64,000 bases of DNA from Collinsella sp. AM34-10 (GCF_003469185.1 NZ_QSIL01000002.1:124692-188691); one strand, 5' to 3'; counted from the first letter of the stretch, positions 1-10,392 are shown. A program made the numbers and translations. The notes: generated by a model not told the origin, from the sequence alone.

Positions 1-2
1 GC

Positions 3-3000
3 AAAATCTCCGGCGGCTTTATAGGCAAGGTCAGCTTTATGCAGTCGGTTGAGTTTACTGGCAATAACCAAATCGATACGGGTAATGGCGTTACGCTTGC
101 GGGCGCGGCGCATGTAAAGGGCGCGGTTGACGGAGCCGGCTCGGTTTTCGGCGTGCTGGCGCTGGACGATCCAAGCGTTTCTGTGTCATTCAAGGACGGC
201 TCATTCAAGGGCACGTTTGGGGACGACGCCAGTAATGCTGCCTTCGGCGGCCTTATTGGCTTTGTGAGCGGCGCTGCGAATTCGACCGAAGAGACGAGTC
301 CTCTAAGCCTTCTGAAAGTTGAAGGCGTGACGACTAAGTTTTCGCTCGTTAAGAGTCCATATTTTGCTGGCGGCATTGTTGGATGGCTTGGTACGTCCGC
401 TATGCCCGCCGCGCTTGAAATTAATAATGCTACGGTCAACTGCACCCAGGTCGCTTCAACGAGCAACGGCTTTGGCGGAGCGGTCGGCTGCATCGACAAA
501 AACAGCGTCGCGGATGTCAACGGGATTACCGTGAGCAATGAGGGCAGCATCGCCAAGGGCGCTGGCATTGCCGCGGAGTGCTGGACGGCCACGATACGCC
601 TTGGGGGCGAAACCGATTTTTCCAACATGCATTTTGGCGCGGGGGATGCTACCGCGCAAATAGCCATGGTGCGTTCCGATTATCCGTCGCTTGTGTTCGC
701 TCGCGGCACGGGCAGCGACAGCGAGCCGACGAATTCCAATGAAAAAGACTACTGGATATACAAGCGGTGTAAGGATGCACCCAAGATTGATGATCTTGGC
801 GGAGCCCAAGATGCCTCTAAGGGCTATGGGGAGGTCGTAAGGCTCGACGGATCGAAGCTAAAATGGAACCTGATTCAGCTCAACGAAACTACGCATAAGC
901 CTGAAGGCCCTTCATCGGCCAACTATAGTTGGCAGGTTGGTTATGTAAATGGCGCCGACAGCGACAAGTGGAACCAGGACCACACGCTCGACATCGACGA
1001 CATACAGGATTTTGTTGTCCTAGCATTGTCGATTCAGACCGGCGGCTTGTATAACGGCGTGTTTGGCCCGACCTCAAACATGGCTGACCTTCTTGGGAGC
1101 CAAACGGTAATCAACCTGAACTGCGATGTCAATTTGTCGGGCACGGGCATTGGGGGTCTTGGCCTTGACAGCCTGAACAACGGCGTATCGTTTTCGGGAA
1201 CGTTCAACGGCAATAATCATAAAGTAACCCTTGCCGTCGGCGAGCCGTATGGCACGCGCGACGGGAAGACGCTTGCCGCCGGCGATACGAGTGACGGCAA
1301 CGGTAAGATTTACCGCCATGGTCGTCTGGGCTTGTTCAATGCCATTGGCGGTGCCGCGAAGGTGAGCAACCTCACCATCGGTGGCTTCATGAAATTCGAC
1401 AACGGCCTCAGCGTCGATGCCGGTTCGCTTGCGGCGTCAATTACGGGCACCGCCGACGAGAAACTGACGTTGTCGGGCGTAGCGTGCGAGACAAAGATCA
1501 CGTGTGATGATACGTTCGGTAACGATGCGAACATCGGTGGTATTGCGGGTAGTGTATCGGCGGCTGCAAGCGTTGATTTCGGTGGCAATAGCAAAGCACA
1601 AACGGCTATTGCTACAGGCAATACGCTCAGGGGCGACACCCGCATCGGCGGCGCCATCGGTTATGTGGGTGATGTAACTTCGACATTCAATGTGACCAGC
1701 CTCGAAGTTGGTGGCTCAATCAATACTGGTGACTGTGCCGATGGCAAGATCGCCCAAGTCGGCGGCCTTATCGGCTGTATTGTTCAGAGTACCTATAATG
1801 TCAAAAAGGAGATAGTCAGTTCGGCTGTCAAGAACGTCAACATTATGGGGCTCGCATACGACTCGTTCGATATGGCCGTGGGCAAGAACGGCGACAAGTA
1901 CCATGGCGCCGGCGGCCTTCTGGGCTACAGCTGGGGCAACGCCATCGTTACCATTGGCGATTCCTCTGCGAGTTCCGACGATAGGCCCTACGCTCTTAAG
2001 ACGAATGAAACTACTGTGACTGCGAATGGCTCAGTTGAGGTCGGCGGTCTTGTATATGCCACGAGCGGTCATTGGATCATTAATGACTACGCTGTCAATT
2101 TGGCGGGCGCTTCTTTCAATACCGAGAGCGCCACTACGCTTGGCGCTCTTATTGCTCGAGGCAGTACGTCCGATTCGGCCAATAGCTTTGGCGCCGAAAT
2201 CTCCTACACTGGCCTATATCTGGAAGACAAGGCCAGTTGGGAAACCGCTTATGCTGTGGGCGGGGCGTCCATTGTCGCTCCAAAGGTAACGACGTTTGAT
2301 GAATGGGTCGCTAATGGCGTGAAGCCCGGAAGCAAGTTGATGGATAACGGCTGCAATGCGATCGTTTCGCTTCATACCCAGGCTGATACGTTAGACATGA
2401 GCGGGGATCCCGCCAAGGACAATAGCTATCGAAATCGAACGGTTTTCGGCGAGGGCGAGGATCACAAAACGAACGGGTCTGTTCGCTATTACTACAATCT
2501 GGACAGGGCTTTGACTCGGGTGAAAGACCTCAATGCGTCTGTAATGAATACGCCCGAGCACCTTGTTTTGTGGGCGGCGAGGAAATACGCCCCAAGTTCG
2601 ACATGTACGTATCTTACCGGTGACAAAGAGAAGATTTTTACCAATAACGTAATCGGCCCCAAGAGCGGCAATCCGGTCACTATCGATTTGACGGGCTATA
2701 GCTACTATCCCTCAAATGTTAGCGACAACAATGTGACCATCCAAAACGTAGAGATCATCTTTTGCTATTCGAAAATAAAAGATGAACAGCAAGGCAATAA
2801 AAGCAACGACTCGGCTACTCAGCATGAGAATATGCATTGCGGTCTTATTCGAACGATTGGCAACAGGAGCCTCACCGTTAGCAGCGTAACGCTTTCAGGA
2901 ACAGTGGGCAGAGCTAAAAATGATGACGCAAAAGGACTTGACCCCAAGAGTGTATCGGGTGCGCTCGTACTTCGTTGTGCCTACGGAGCATCTGGCGATA

Positions 3001-6000
3001 AGAAGGCAGCGATCACAATTGACACACTGAAGCTCAACGGCCTGCAGGTCGACGGAGCGGTGGACAAGCAGTATGCGCCGCTGCTGATAAACGCCATAAC
3101 AAGGTACGTCAATTTGGATGTCAAAAATGTAACGACGTCTAAATATGCTGACAATTCTGGCGTCAATAAAACCGCGGCGTCAAGTTTGTTCGGCTATCTG
3201 GGCTATGACAAGAATTCTGATCAGGTCACAGCAAAGTTTGAGCAAATAAGCCTGCCTAGCCAGAAGGGCAATACGATTTTCACCCACGCGAGCCTGCTGG
3301 AGAGCTTTGGCTATACAACCACGGGTACTGCGGACTATACCTTTACCAAGGCCGATGCCGTGGCCGGTAATGTGACGTACGGAAGCGAAATCGATGCCCA
3401 AGGCAAGGAATACACTGGCAAGCAGCTTTGGTATTACGACGAAGTGACGTATGGCACCGATGAAGGCTTGGTAGAGACGGATAATGCCGAGAAGGCAAAC
3501 GTTGAAGCACAACGGTTCAGCAATTATCTTCCCTATGTAGCCAAGGGAAAAGCCACCGAGAACGGCGTTCAGTACCACGAAATCAAAGTCAACCAGCGCA
3601 TTCCTAACTTCACGATGGGTTGCGGCACCTATGGCGACCCGTACGCGATTACCTCGGCATCGGAGTTCAATGCGGCGGCGAACTACATCAACAACGGCAC
3701 CGCTCTTGACGGCTGGGAAGTTACTATCGTAAAGGACCAATCGGCGCTTTGCCAACGTCGAAACGGGGGCAGCGTCGATAATGAAGTTACCTATGTCTAT
3801 AAGCAGACGAACGACACCAAGAAGAAGTGGGAGAAGAAGGTCGACGACGCGACCGACTCCAATGATGTGCTTTCCGACGATACAATGCGTCGGTATCTGC
3901 AAAGTGCGTATTACAGCATTGAGCCCAAGTCGGATGCGGATAACACAATTGAGCTCGATGGCTCGGCGTTCGCCGGATTCGGCACCTCGGCATACCCGTT
4001 CCGCGGCGTCATCGTTGGCGACGTGAACGGCACGGCTGCAACGATTGTAATCAAAAACAATACTGGCTCATTACGCGGCCTTATTCCTTACAGCTATGGC
4101 AGCGTGGTGCGCAACCTGAACATTCGCTATGTGGATGCACAAGCGACTATTACTTATTCTGCCAAGGATGCGGATGGTGTTCCGACGGCGTTTTTCGGCG
4201 GCGTTATCGGCTGCATTCTTGGCGGCGATAACATTATTGATGGCGTGGTCGTTAATGGGACGACGGCCGATAGCCCTACAACCGGGTTTACGGTTGCTGG
4301 TGGCGGAACTAAGCCGCATCTTGTTCCCATTGGCGGCTACGTCGGCGCCATTGCGGGCGGCGGCGTGATTTTCCGTAATATGTCGAAGGCATCTTGGCGA
4401 GCAGGAACTAAAACAAAATTCAAAAGTGCTGGAGAAGGCGGTGCGAACTTCAAGCTGTACGACAACCCCTACGTTGGTCGTGTGATTGATGGCTATGCCT
4501 TTAGCGAGGGCTGCGACGTTGAGAACGGAGACTCTAACTACAAGATCAACAAGCTTGATGTGAATGACACCGGCTGCGTAACCACGACCGATACGTACGT
4601 GAAATTCAGCTGGGATGCCGGCCAGCAAAACAACAAGGCTCCTAAAACTACAGTCAAAGATCGACAGGGCCTGCTCGTGCTGTCTGCCATCATCAATAGC
4701 GGCGCGGGCGCTGGTGCTGCTCACACCGATTCGAAAGACGACAAAGGCACGTACCGCGGGTCGCATGCATATGAGGGCAGTAGCGTCAAAGGCGCCATTC
4801 CCTCAACGGGATACAAGTTCGGAAATGAACGGTATGGCAAGGTTCGCAATGCGCAGTATGCTGCGGTTGGAAATCCTGCTGAAGCAGCAAAGGGCGATTT
4901 CGCGATCTCGATCAATGACGACCTTAAGGCGCCAGGCAACCAGGAATACCAAGGCCCATTAAACGGCGAAGACGGACAAGATATTAATTCGCCCTATTTG
5001 GTGAAGAAATACGCGACCGATTGGCGCACGGGCTATGTGTGCGCGATGGGCGTTTGCGGCATGGACCTGGAGTTTGAGCAAGGCAAGACCCATGACTATG
5101 ACATGAGGAAGTATGGCTCGGGTTTCTTGGGTCTTTCGGGCCGCTATTACTCAAATGCATGTGCGACCGACAAAAAGGTAAATGATAAAGATTTCATTAC
5201 TCCGGGCATTGCCACTGTCAACGGCAACGGCGCAACAATCAAAGTGTCAAACAACGCGCGCGAATACGTGGATGACGACTATTGCGTGGCGGGCGTAGGC
5301 GGCCTGTTCAGCACTATCAAGTTCTACTCGAATGCATTCAATAAGGGAAGCATCGAAGCGAATGACAACGCAAACGTAAACAATCTCAACTTCAGCGACT
5401 GCAACATTTCGCTTACCTATGTATCTTCGACCGGGGTAGAGCAGTCCAAGTCGACGAGCAATGAAAATAGCGGCTCGGTGGGAGTCGGCTGCCTTGCGGG
5501 CTCAACTGCAAACCAGGGAGGTTCGGGCGAGGTCGCCTATGGCGTGTTCAAAAACGTCGGCATTTCTAACAGCACCGTAGTCGGAGGCTGCACGGCTGGC
5601 GGCCTCATTGGAAGTGCTGGCCTTATGTCGCGCAGCACCGATGGCGCCAACGGTTCGATTGTGAATTATGGGGGAACGTCCTCTCCTGTGCAGCTCTACG
5701 ACTGCTCGTACACCGGCCTTAACGTCACGGGCGAGAAGAAGGTCGGTGGCTATGTGGGTGCGATCGCCTCGCCGTGCGGCGTGTGGACAACCGCGGCCAC
5801 AGGGGTATACGAGAAGGCTATTGGCAAAAACTCGACCATAACCGCCACGGGTACAACACCCTACGTGGGCGGCGTGTTCGGTTATACCTCCAGTAACGTA
5901 TCGGTGAACACCAAAATTGGCATCACGGAAGCCGTCGCATCGAGCACGGCAGTCATCTCTGGGGTAAATGTACTCGCCACCGGGTCGAACACCGATAAGT

Positions 6001-9000
6001 ACATGGGCGCCGGCGGTGTGGTCGGAAGCGCCTATAGAGGCGTTATTTCTATAAGCAACGTGCGCATTGATGCCGGAGGCGATGCCAAGAGCGCCATCAT
6101 CGGCGATGCCACCGGAACGAACAATAGCATCCGTAATGCGGGCGGCTTGATTGGCGAGGTCACGAGCAGTGGCAGCCCCAACACGTACTGGTTTGAGGAC
6201 TGTAGCGTCGAGAATATCAACATTGCCGGCACCGACCAATGCTCGGGCGGACTTATCGGCTACTACTTCAGCAATGTGAACATAGCCTGCAACAATATCG
6301 CGATTGAGAGCGCCACGATCAAGGGCAGGTGGAGCGGCGGTCTACTTGGCGCGATTAACAGCGGTGCCGACGTCATCAACGTCACCAACACAAAGGTATC
6401 TAACACAACGTTTGGCGGAACCTCCAACGGCGGCATTGCGGGCGACGGACGCGGCCAGTTCCATCTGGTAAACGTGCTCATGGACAGCAATACCTACAAA
6501 TTGGGCTCTAAGCAGGGCGTGCTCTTAGGCGAGGTTGACACAAACGGCTATAGCCTCTCCGCAGCGGGCGTGAACGTAAAGCTCGGCAACGGCAAGACCA
6601 CGCGTGATCTGCCGCCGATGGTTTACACGACCAATGCGGCCGCCGTAAACATGAAGTCGTATATCGCGTTTGGTGACTATAACGACACACTGGAAGCACC
6701 TGACAAGGGGATCACGCTCTACGGCGCGGACAATACCGCCACCACGGCAGCGAGCCCGTATGTGACCACGAGCCCCGTAAGCACGCTGGCGGCGCGTGCC
6801 TCCGACAACGACACCACCGATCGCTACCTGTTTGGCGACGGCGCCACCATCGACACCGCGGCGACCGTCCAGAGCGAGGCAGGCACCGGTGTTGCCGATC
6901 GCTACACCTACACGAATATCGGCGGCATTAATGACAACGGCGCCTATCAAAATAAGTCGAGCTACGATGCCTCATCCGTGGCCAGTAAGTTCAATTCGAA
7001 TAATGATACAAGCAGCAACCAAGCCACAGCGGATTTCCCCGTTTTGGTGATCTCTGGCAACGACAACACGACGGTCAAGAGCTATCTAAACATCGTCACG
7101 AACGGCGGCTTCTCCGATGCCTGCAGATTGAATAACGAGAATGGCACCAATCCGCACGTGACGGCCAAAGCAGAGGTTTTCCAACTCAAGGACGGTGTGT
7201 TCGTTAAAGACGGTGACGCGTCGAACAATCCCACGCTTCGCGTAGTGAACAATGGCAAGAACAATATGTCGTTTAGCCCAAGCTCCGATTGGGACAACGG
7301 CAAAGGTCGCTTTACGCTCCTGACCGTTACCTTTACCGAGGCGGGTCAGAGCTACAACGTTCAGGTGCCGATCATCGTTAAGCGCAAGCTCGAGATCGAT
7401 TTCACTGCAACGTATGATTACGGCACTCAATTTAAAGAAAAAGACTACGCTAACCTTGGAAAAGATGCACACGTGCTTACGAGCTTTGGCGAGCCGATGA
7501 CGGGTCTGCTTACCTGGACATACAATTCTGCCAATGGGAAGGAAGTCGACTTTGGCTGGGACAGCTATATGGCTGCTGGCGGCTCGATGAAGGGGCTCGG
7601 CAAGAGTGTCCTCTTCAATGGTGCCGACGGAAGGTTGCCCCAGGGCACCCAGCTTACGCTCACCGATGCGAACGTTGATGGCAAGGCCGGTGGCAGAGAG
7701 TATCACTATACGGTGGGCGAAGGCGGAGCAACGAGCGTTTCCCTGAGCGGAAACGACGGCTTTAAGGATTCTGCGGGCAATCCATATCAGGAGCGATGGC
7801 TGAGCGAGATCTTGGGTGTGTCGGCCACGCAGGATGGCGCCGGCACATGGACCGTGTGTGATAACGAGGCAGAGGCGACCGCTAAAGCGAAACTCGATGG
7901 CAAGTGGACGCTGTTTAAGGTTGCGGGTGCTGACGTTCCCAGCAACAGTCGCTATACGCTAAAGGTACCCAAGGAGAAGGATACCGGCAGAGAGAAGCGT
8001 GCATCGGAGAGCGTCTACCTAGTTGTCAACGTGCCCAAGTCGGGCGACGGCGTGACGCAAGCTAGTATCAACGGTTTTACGGCTTCGTCTATTGACTCGA
8101 ATTCTTCGGGTGGCCGCATATCTTGGAATCTGCATCATGTTTTACGCACCGATGGCAGCGACGATATTCAAAACAGTACGGCATCGACATACAGCATCTT
8201 GTCCAATTATGAGCAGAATGTAGTCGACAAAAAAGATGGGGCGTGCATTCCGGTTTCGAAGTCGGAGGACGGTGCCGCCTACGTTCTTTCTCTCGATGTC
8301 ATGGATACGGTTACGTTTAGCCCGAGCCAATACTATACAGAGAGCGACCATCTGTTCTATCAGCTCGATACATCGCTGTGTCGCTATGGCGCCAACAACA
8401 ACCTAATGGGAGTAAGCAGTTTCCCGAGCGGAACTTCGGCAATTGCGAAGTTCTATGTTGCCATCGGCAATCAGAACTACAGGTGGAGTGGCAGCGATTG
8501 GGAGCCGTATGACGCTTCGACGCCTGCGTTTACACAGATTGTGACGGATACGGGTGATGACTCACTGAGGCTCACGCTCGACCATGACCTTGCCGGAATC
8601 CGCAAGCGTGCAGCGGGCGGATCCTTTACCGTGCGTACGGTAGTGGAAGAGATTCGCCTTACGCCGGACGGCTGCAACAAGGTTATCTCCCTGTCCAAGC
8701 AGTCTGGCGAGGACGCCTGTACCAAGATGTCCTATACCGCCAAGCTTTCGACGCGTAAGGAAGGCCTTAATACCTCGAGCCTGACGCAGACGAAGCGCGG
8801 TAACGTCGGGTACTATCGCATGGACACGGGTGATACGACCATTACGCTTTCTGCGCCAGATAAGTCGCAGCTTGGCATTAACGTGGGCGACCTGCGTCCG
8901 ATCGCGAATGGCACGATTGGTCTGGGTGCCACGTATGAACTGGGTGGACTCAGCAACGCCGCCGAGGCAATTGCGAACGCAGACTCTGTTGTGTACACGC

Positions 9001-9362
9001 TCTCGCTTCAGCGCCGCGGAACCGACGGCACGTATGAGAGCGTAACGGATGATATCTCAAACTACGTAACAGTGACGGAGAGTAAGCTTGCCGCGGTCGC
9101 TCCCTCCGGTAGCACGATCACCTTCACTGACTCGAAGGAGAACGGCAAGTTCAAAACGAAGAACGGTAATACGACGTTTAGCCTGCCCTTTACCGTTAAG
9201 GTCAACACGCAGGTTGAACAGCGTGAGCAGTTCTACGCGAACTATCGCTTGGTGATGACAGCGAGCCTGGTTAAGGGTGACGTGGCGAGCGCAACGCCTC
9301 AATCGCCCGACTATGTGACCTATACGCTCACGAGGGTGAACCTCAACGGCATCGACCACTAG
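3..9362 (+). CDS. Giant GLUG-repeat surface protein (5' partial)
   Basis: The frame is already open at base 3, so the N-terminus and any signal peptide lie outside the window; at least 3,119 residues are visible. About twenty glycine-rich GLUG-like motifs recur through roughly the first two thirds (for example FGGLIGFVSG, VGGLIGCIV, TAGGLIGSAG, CSGGLIGYY). Each sits in Asn/Thr/Ser/Val-rich sequence, as in right-handed beta-helix adhesins. From about base 7300 the repeats stop and the sequence looks like beta-sandwich domains. The protein ends RVNLNGIDH with no LPxTG motif, hydrophobic segment or basic tail, so no standard cell-wall anchor is visible. Base composition is more A/T-rich than the hydrogenase genes downstream. 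Adhesin or host-glycan-contact function is inferred from the fold type only; no enzymatic motif was seen. Confidence 0.85.
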   Translation, partial: KISGGFIGKVSFMQSVEFTGNNQIDTGNGVTLAGAAHVKGAVDGAGSVFGVLALDDPSVSVSFKDGSFKGTFGDDASNAAFGGLIGFVSGAANSTEETSPLSLLKVEGVTTKFSLVKSPYFAGGIVGWLGTSAMPAALEINNATVNCTQVASTSNGFGGAVGCIDKNSVADVNGITVSNEGSIAKGAGIAAECWTATIRLGGETDFSNMHFGAGDATAQIAMVRSDYPSLVFARGTGSDSEPTNSNEKDYWIYKRCKDAPKIDDLGGAQDASKGYGEVVRLDGSKLKWNLIQLNETTHKPEGPSSANYSWQVGYVNGADSDKWNQDHTLDIDDIQDFVVLALSIQTGGLYNGVFGPTSNMADLLGSQTVINLNCDVNLSGTGIGGLGLDSLNNGVSFSGTFNGNNHKVTLAVGEPYGTRDGKTLAAGDTSDGNGKIYRHGRLGLFNAIGGAAKVSNLTIGGFMKFDNGLSVDAGSLAASITGTADEKLTLSGVACETKITCDDTFGNDANIGGIAGSVSAAASVDFGGNSKAQTAIATGNTLRGDTRIGGAIGYVGDVTSTFNVTSLEVGGSINTGDCADGKIAQVGGLIGCIVQSTYNVKKEIVSSAVKNVNIMGLAYDSFDMAVGKNGDKYHGAGGLLGYSWGNAIVTIGDSSASSDDRPYALKTNETTVTANGSVEVGGLVYATSGHWIINDYAVNLAGASFNTESATTLGALIARGSTSDSANSFGAEISYTGLYLEDKASWETAYAVGGASIVAPKVTTFDEWVANGVKPGSKLMDNGCNAIVSLHTQADTLDMSGDPAKDNSYRNRTVFGEGEDHKTNGSVRYYYNLDRALTRVKDLNASVMNTPEHLVLWAARKYAPSSTCTYLTGDKEKIFTNNVIGPKSGNPVTIDLTGYSYYPSNVSDNNVTIQNVEIIFCYSKIKDEQQGNKSNDSATQHENMHCGLIRTIGNRSLTVSSVTLSGTVGRAKNDDAKGLDPKSVSGALVLRCAYGASGDKKAAITIDTLKLNGLQVDGAVDKQYAPLLINAITRYVNLDVKNVTTSKYADNSGVNKTAASSLFGYLGYDKNSDQVTAKFEQISLPSQKGNTIFTHASLLESFGYTTTGTADYTFTKADAVAGNVTYGSEIDAQGKEYTGKQLWYYDEVTYGTDEGLVETDNAEKANVEAQRFSNYLPYVAKGKATENGVQYHEIKVNQRIPNFTMGCGTYGDPYAITSASEFNAAANYINNGTALDGWEVTIVKDQSALCQRRNGGSVDNEVTYVYKQTNDTKKKWEKKVDDATDSNDVLSDDTMRRYLQSAYYSIEPKSDADNTIELDGSAFAGFGTSAYPFRGVIVGDVNGTAATIVIKNNTGSLRGLIPYSYGSVVRNLNIRYVDAQATITYSAKDADGVPTAFFGGVIGCILGGDNIIDGVVVNGTTADSPTTGFTVAGGGTKPHLVPIGGYVGAIAGGGVIFRNMSKASWRAGTKTKFKSAGEGGANFKLYDNPYVGRVIDGYAFSEGCDVENGDSNYKINKLDVNDTGCVTTTDTYVKFSWDAGQQNNKAPKTTVKDRQGLLVLSAIINSGAGAGAAHTDSKDDKGTYRGSHAYEGSSVKGAIPSTGYKFGNERYGKVRNAQYAAVGNPAEAAKGDFAISINDDLKAPGNQEYQGPLNGEDGQDINSPYLVKKYATDWRTGYVCAMGVCGMDLEFEQGKTHDYDMRKYGSGFLGLSGRYYSNACATDKKVNDKDFITPGIATVNGNGATIKVSNNAREYVDDDYCVAGVGGLFSTIKFYSNAFNKGSIEANDNANVNNLNFSDCNISLTYVSSTGVEQSKSTSNENSGSVGVGCLAGSTANQGGSGEVAYGVFKNVGISNSTVVGGCTAGGLIGSAGLMSRSTDGANGSIVNYGGTSSPVQLYDCSYTGLNVTGEKKVGGYVGAIASPCGVWTTAATGVYEKAIGKNSTITATGTTPYVGGVFGYTSSNVSVNTKIGITEAVASSTAVISGVNVLATGSNTDKYMGAGGVVGSAYRGVISISNVRIDAGGDAKSAIIGDATGTNNSIRNAGGLIGEVTSSGSPNTYWFEDCSVENINIAGTDQCSGGLIGYYFSNVNIACNNIAIESATIKGRWSGGLLGAINSGADVINVTNTKVSNTTFGGTSNGGIAGDGRGQFHLVNVLMDSNTYKLGSKQGVLLGEVDTNGYSLSAAGVNVKLGNGKTTRDLPPMVYTTNAAAVNMKSYIAFGDYNDTLEAPDKGITLYGADNTATTAASPYVTTSPVSTLAARASDNDTTDRYLFGDGATIDTAATVQSEAGTGVADRYTYTNIGGINDNGAYQNKSSYDASSVASKFNSNNDTSSNQATADFPVLVISGNDNTTVKSYLNIVTNGGFSDACRLNNENGTNPHVTAKAEVFQLKDGVFVKDGDASNNPTLRVVNNGKNNMSFSPSSDWDNGKGRFTLLTVTFTEAGQSYNVQVPIIVKRKLEIDFTATYDYGTQFKEKDYANLGKDAHVLTSFGEPMTGLLTWTYNSANGKEVDFGWDSYMAAGGSMKGLGKSVLFNGADGRLPQGTQLTLTDANVDGKAGGREYHYTVGEGGATSVSLSGNDGFKDSAGNPYQERWLSEILGVSATQDGAGTWTVCDNEAEATAKAKLDGKWTLFKVAGADVPSNSRYTLKVPKEKDTGREKRASESVYLVVNVPKSGDGVTQASINGFTASSIDSNSSGGRISWNLHHVLRTDGSDDIQNSTASTYSILSNYEQNVVDKKDGACIPVSKSEDGAAYVLSLDVMDTVTFSPSQYYTESDHLFYQLDTSLCRYGANNNLMGVSSFPSGTSAIAKFYVAIGNQNYRWSGSDWEPYDASTPAFTQIVTDTGDDSLRLTLDHDLAGIRKRAAGGSFTVRTVVEEIRLTPDGCNKVISLSKQSGEDACTKMSYTAKLSTRKEGLNTSSLTQTKRGNVGYYRMDTGDTTITLSAPDKSQLGINVGDLRPIANGTIGLGATYELGGLSNAAEAIANADSVVYTLSLQRRGTDGTYESVTDDISNYVTVTESKLAAVAPSGSTITFTDSKENGKFKTKNGNTTFSLPFTVKVNTQVEQREQFYANYRLVMTASLVKGDVASATPQSPDYVTYTLTRVNLNGIDH

Positions 9363-9388
9363 TTCCGAAGCCAACTGGCTTCGCAAAG

Positions 9389-9420
9389 GGGGCGGCAACC
9401 ACCCGGTTGCCGCCCCTTTT
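9389..9420 (+). terminator. Rho-independent terminator of the giant surface protein gene
   Basis: A 12-bp stem (GGGGCGGCAACC at 9389-9400 with its complement at 9405-9416) has a 4-nt loop and is followed by TTTT. It lies 26 bases after the stop codon. Confidence 0.9.
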
Positions 9421-9807
9421 CTTGTTCTCCTGGCCTGCTGCTGCCCCAGCTTCCCACCTAGCTTTCCAGCTTTCCACCTTAGGTGGTAAGTTAAGTGGAA
9501 AGCTGGAAAGCTAGGTGGAAAGCTGGAAAGTAAGTGGAAAGTTGACATGTAGGTGCGGGCTGAAGAGGGGTTAATAATTACACAAACCATACCAGCCAAA
9601 CAAAAAGATACCAATCTGGTTGGTAAAACACCGTCAATGAGCCGCGAGCTAACTAGCTGCGTAAATAAAACCTAAAGAACTGTTGCAAATTAATGGCAAA
9701 TGCCCAGATGCCGCCGTGCGATTTTCAATTAACTGTTACGCGCAAACAGCAAAATGCTACTATCTAACATGCACGTAAGAAAGCAGATTAACGGTTAAGG
9801 CTAAGAA
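9421..9807. other. Gene-free stretch between the giant gene and the HTH gene
   Basis: This 387-base stretch holds the 24-bp palindrome with iterated units described separately (9454-9541) and a small palindrome TACCAA/TTGGTA at 9609-9625 that could be an operator. The remainder is A/T-rich and presumably carries the promoter of the HTH gene at 9808. No coding frame is convincing. Confidence 0.6.
9454..9541. repeat. 24-bp perfect palindrome merging into a 20-base iterated GGAAAG repeat
   Basis: Left arm 9454-9477 and right arm 9495-9518 are perfect reverse complements over 24 bp, with a 17-nt spacer. The right arm is also the first unit of a direct repeat: GTGGAAAGCTGGAAAG begins near 9495, again near 9515, and a shortened GTGGAAAG near 9534, giving a period of about 20. 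There is no T-tract and the terminator lies upstream, so this is not a simple terminator. Confidence 0.85.
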
Positions 9808-10212
9808 GTGGCAGGTATGTCGGAAGCAACAAGGACTCGCACGCATGCGCCCGAGGTTAGGCAGCGCGCCGTCGAGGTCCTCCAAGAGGGGGTCGGTCAT
9901 CGCGCCCTCGCCGCGGAGCTCGGCATTCCCCAGGCCACGGCTCGTCAGTGGGCCCGCGCATATGCCGTGGGCGGTGCCGACGCCGTTCTCAACGCCGGTT
10001 CGCATCATCACACCTATTCGTACGAAGTTAAGCTCGCCGTGGTCAAGGACCGCTTGGAAAACGGCTTAACGGTTCGCGAGGCCATGATCAAGCACAAGAT
10101 TCCTAGCGAGTCTTCGGTCAAGGCTTGGTGCCGTCAGTACCGCGAGAGCGGTGAGTCCGCACTGGTCGATAAGCCGCGCGGTCGCAAGCCGCGCGTTAAA
10201 AAGGCGGAATAG
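9808..10212 (+). CDS. Orphan double helix-turn-helix protein, IS3-OrfA-like
   Basis: This 134-residue, strongly basic protein carries two HTH units: one around residues 20-55 (ALAAELGIPQATARQWARAY) and one around 75-115 (VREAMIKHKIPSESSVKAWCRQY), then a basic RGRKPRVKK tail. This is the arrangement of the first ORF (OrfA) of IS150/IS3-type elements. No OrfB integrase frame or terminal inverted repeats flank it, so it is either a remnant or a domesticated DNA-binding protein. The GTG start at 9808 was chosen for the AAGG about 8 bases upstream; the ATG at 9817 is an alternative. The target is unknown. Confidence 0.75.
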   Translation: MAGMSEATRTRTHAPEVRQRAVEVLQEGVGHRALAAELGIPQATARQWARAYAVGGADAVLNAGSHHHTYSYEVKLAVVKDRLENGLTVREAMIKHKIPSESSVKAWCRQYRESGESALVDKPRGRKPRVKKAE

Positions 10213-10303
10213 CAAACGGGATGGTGCACCCACAGGGGCGCATTTTTCTTGCCGCCCCTCTGCTCCAATGCGGGCGTGCCCTTACCCCGTACGCCTAAAA
10301 CTC

Positions 10304-10345
10304 CTCAGTTGACCGAAAACCCGCCGCCGCTACTCCTCAACTGAG
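10304..10345. promoter_or_regulatory. Inverted repeat upstream of the Ech hydrogenase operon
   Basis: CTCAGTTGA at 10304-10312 and its complement TCAACTGAG at 10337-10345 flank a C/G-rich 24-base spacer. A possible -10 box, TATAAC, follows at 10346. The location about 50 bases upstream of the first hydrogenase gene fits an operator or attenuator. The assignment is by position only. Confidence 0.4.
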
Positions 10346-10392
10346 CTATAACGTTAAACAATTGCAGCGTTTTTGCATGGGGGAGTGATGGT

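Noticed and set aside
9454..9518. Invertible promoter switch
   Set aside because: The 17-base spacer is too short to hold a promoter and no recombinase gene is nearby.
10234..10259. Terminator after the double-HTH gene
   Set aside because: AGGGGCG/CGCCCCT can pair, but the T-run is in the loop and not after the stem.
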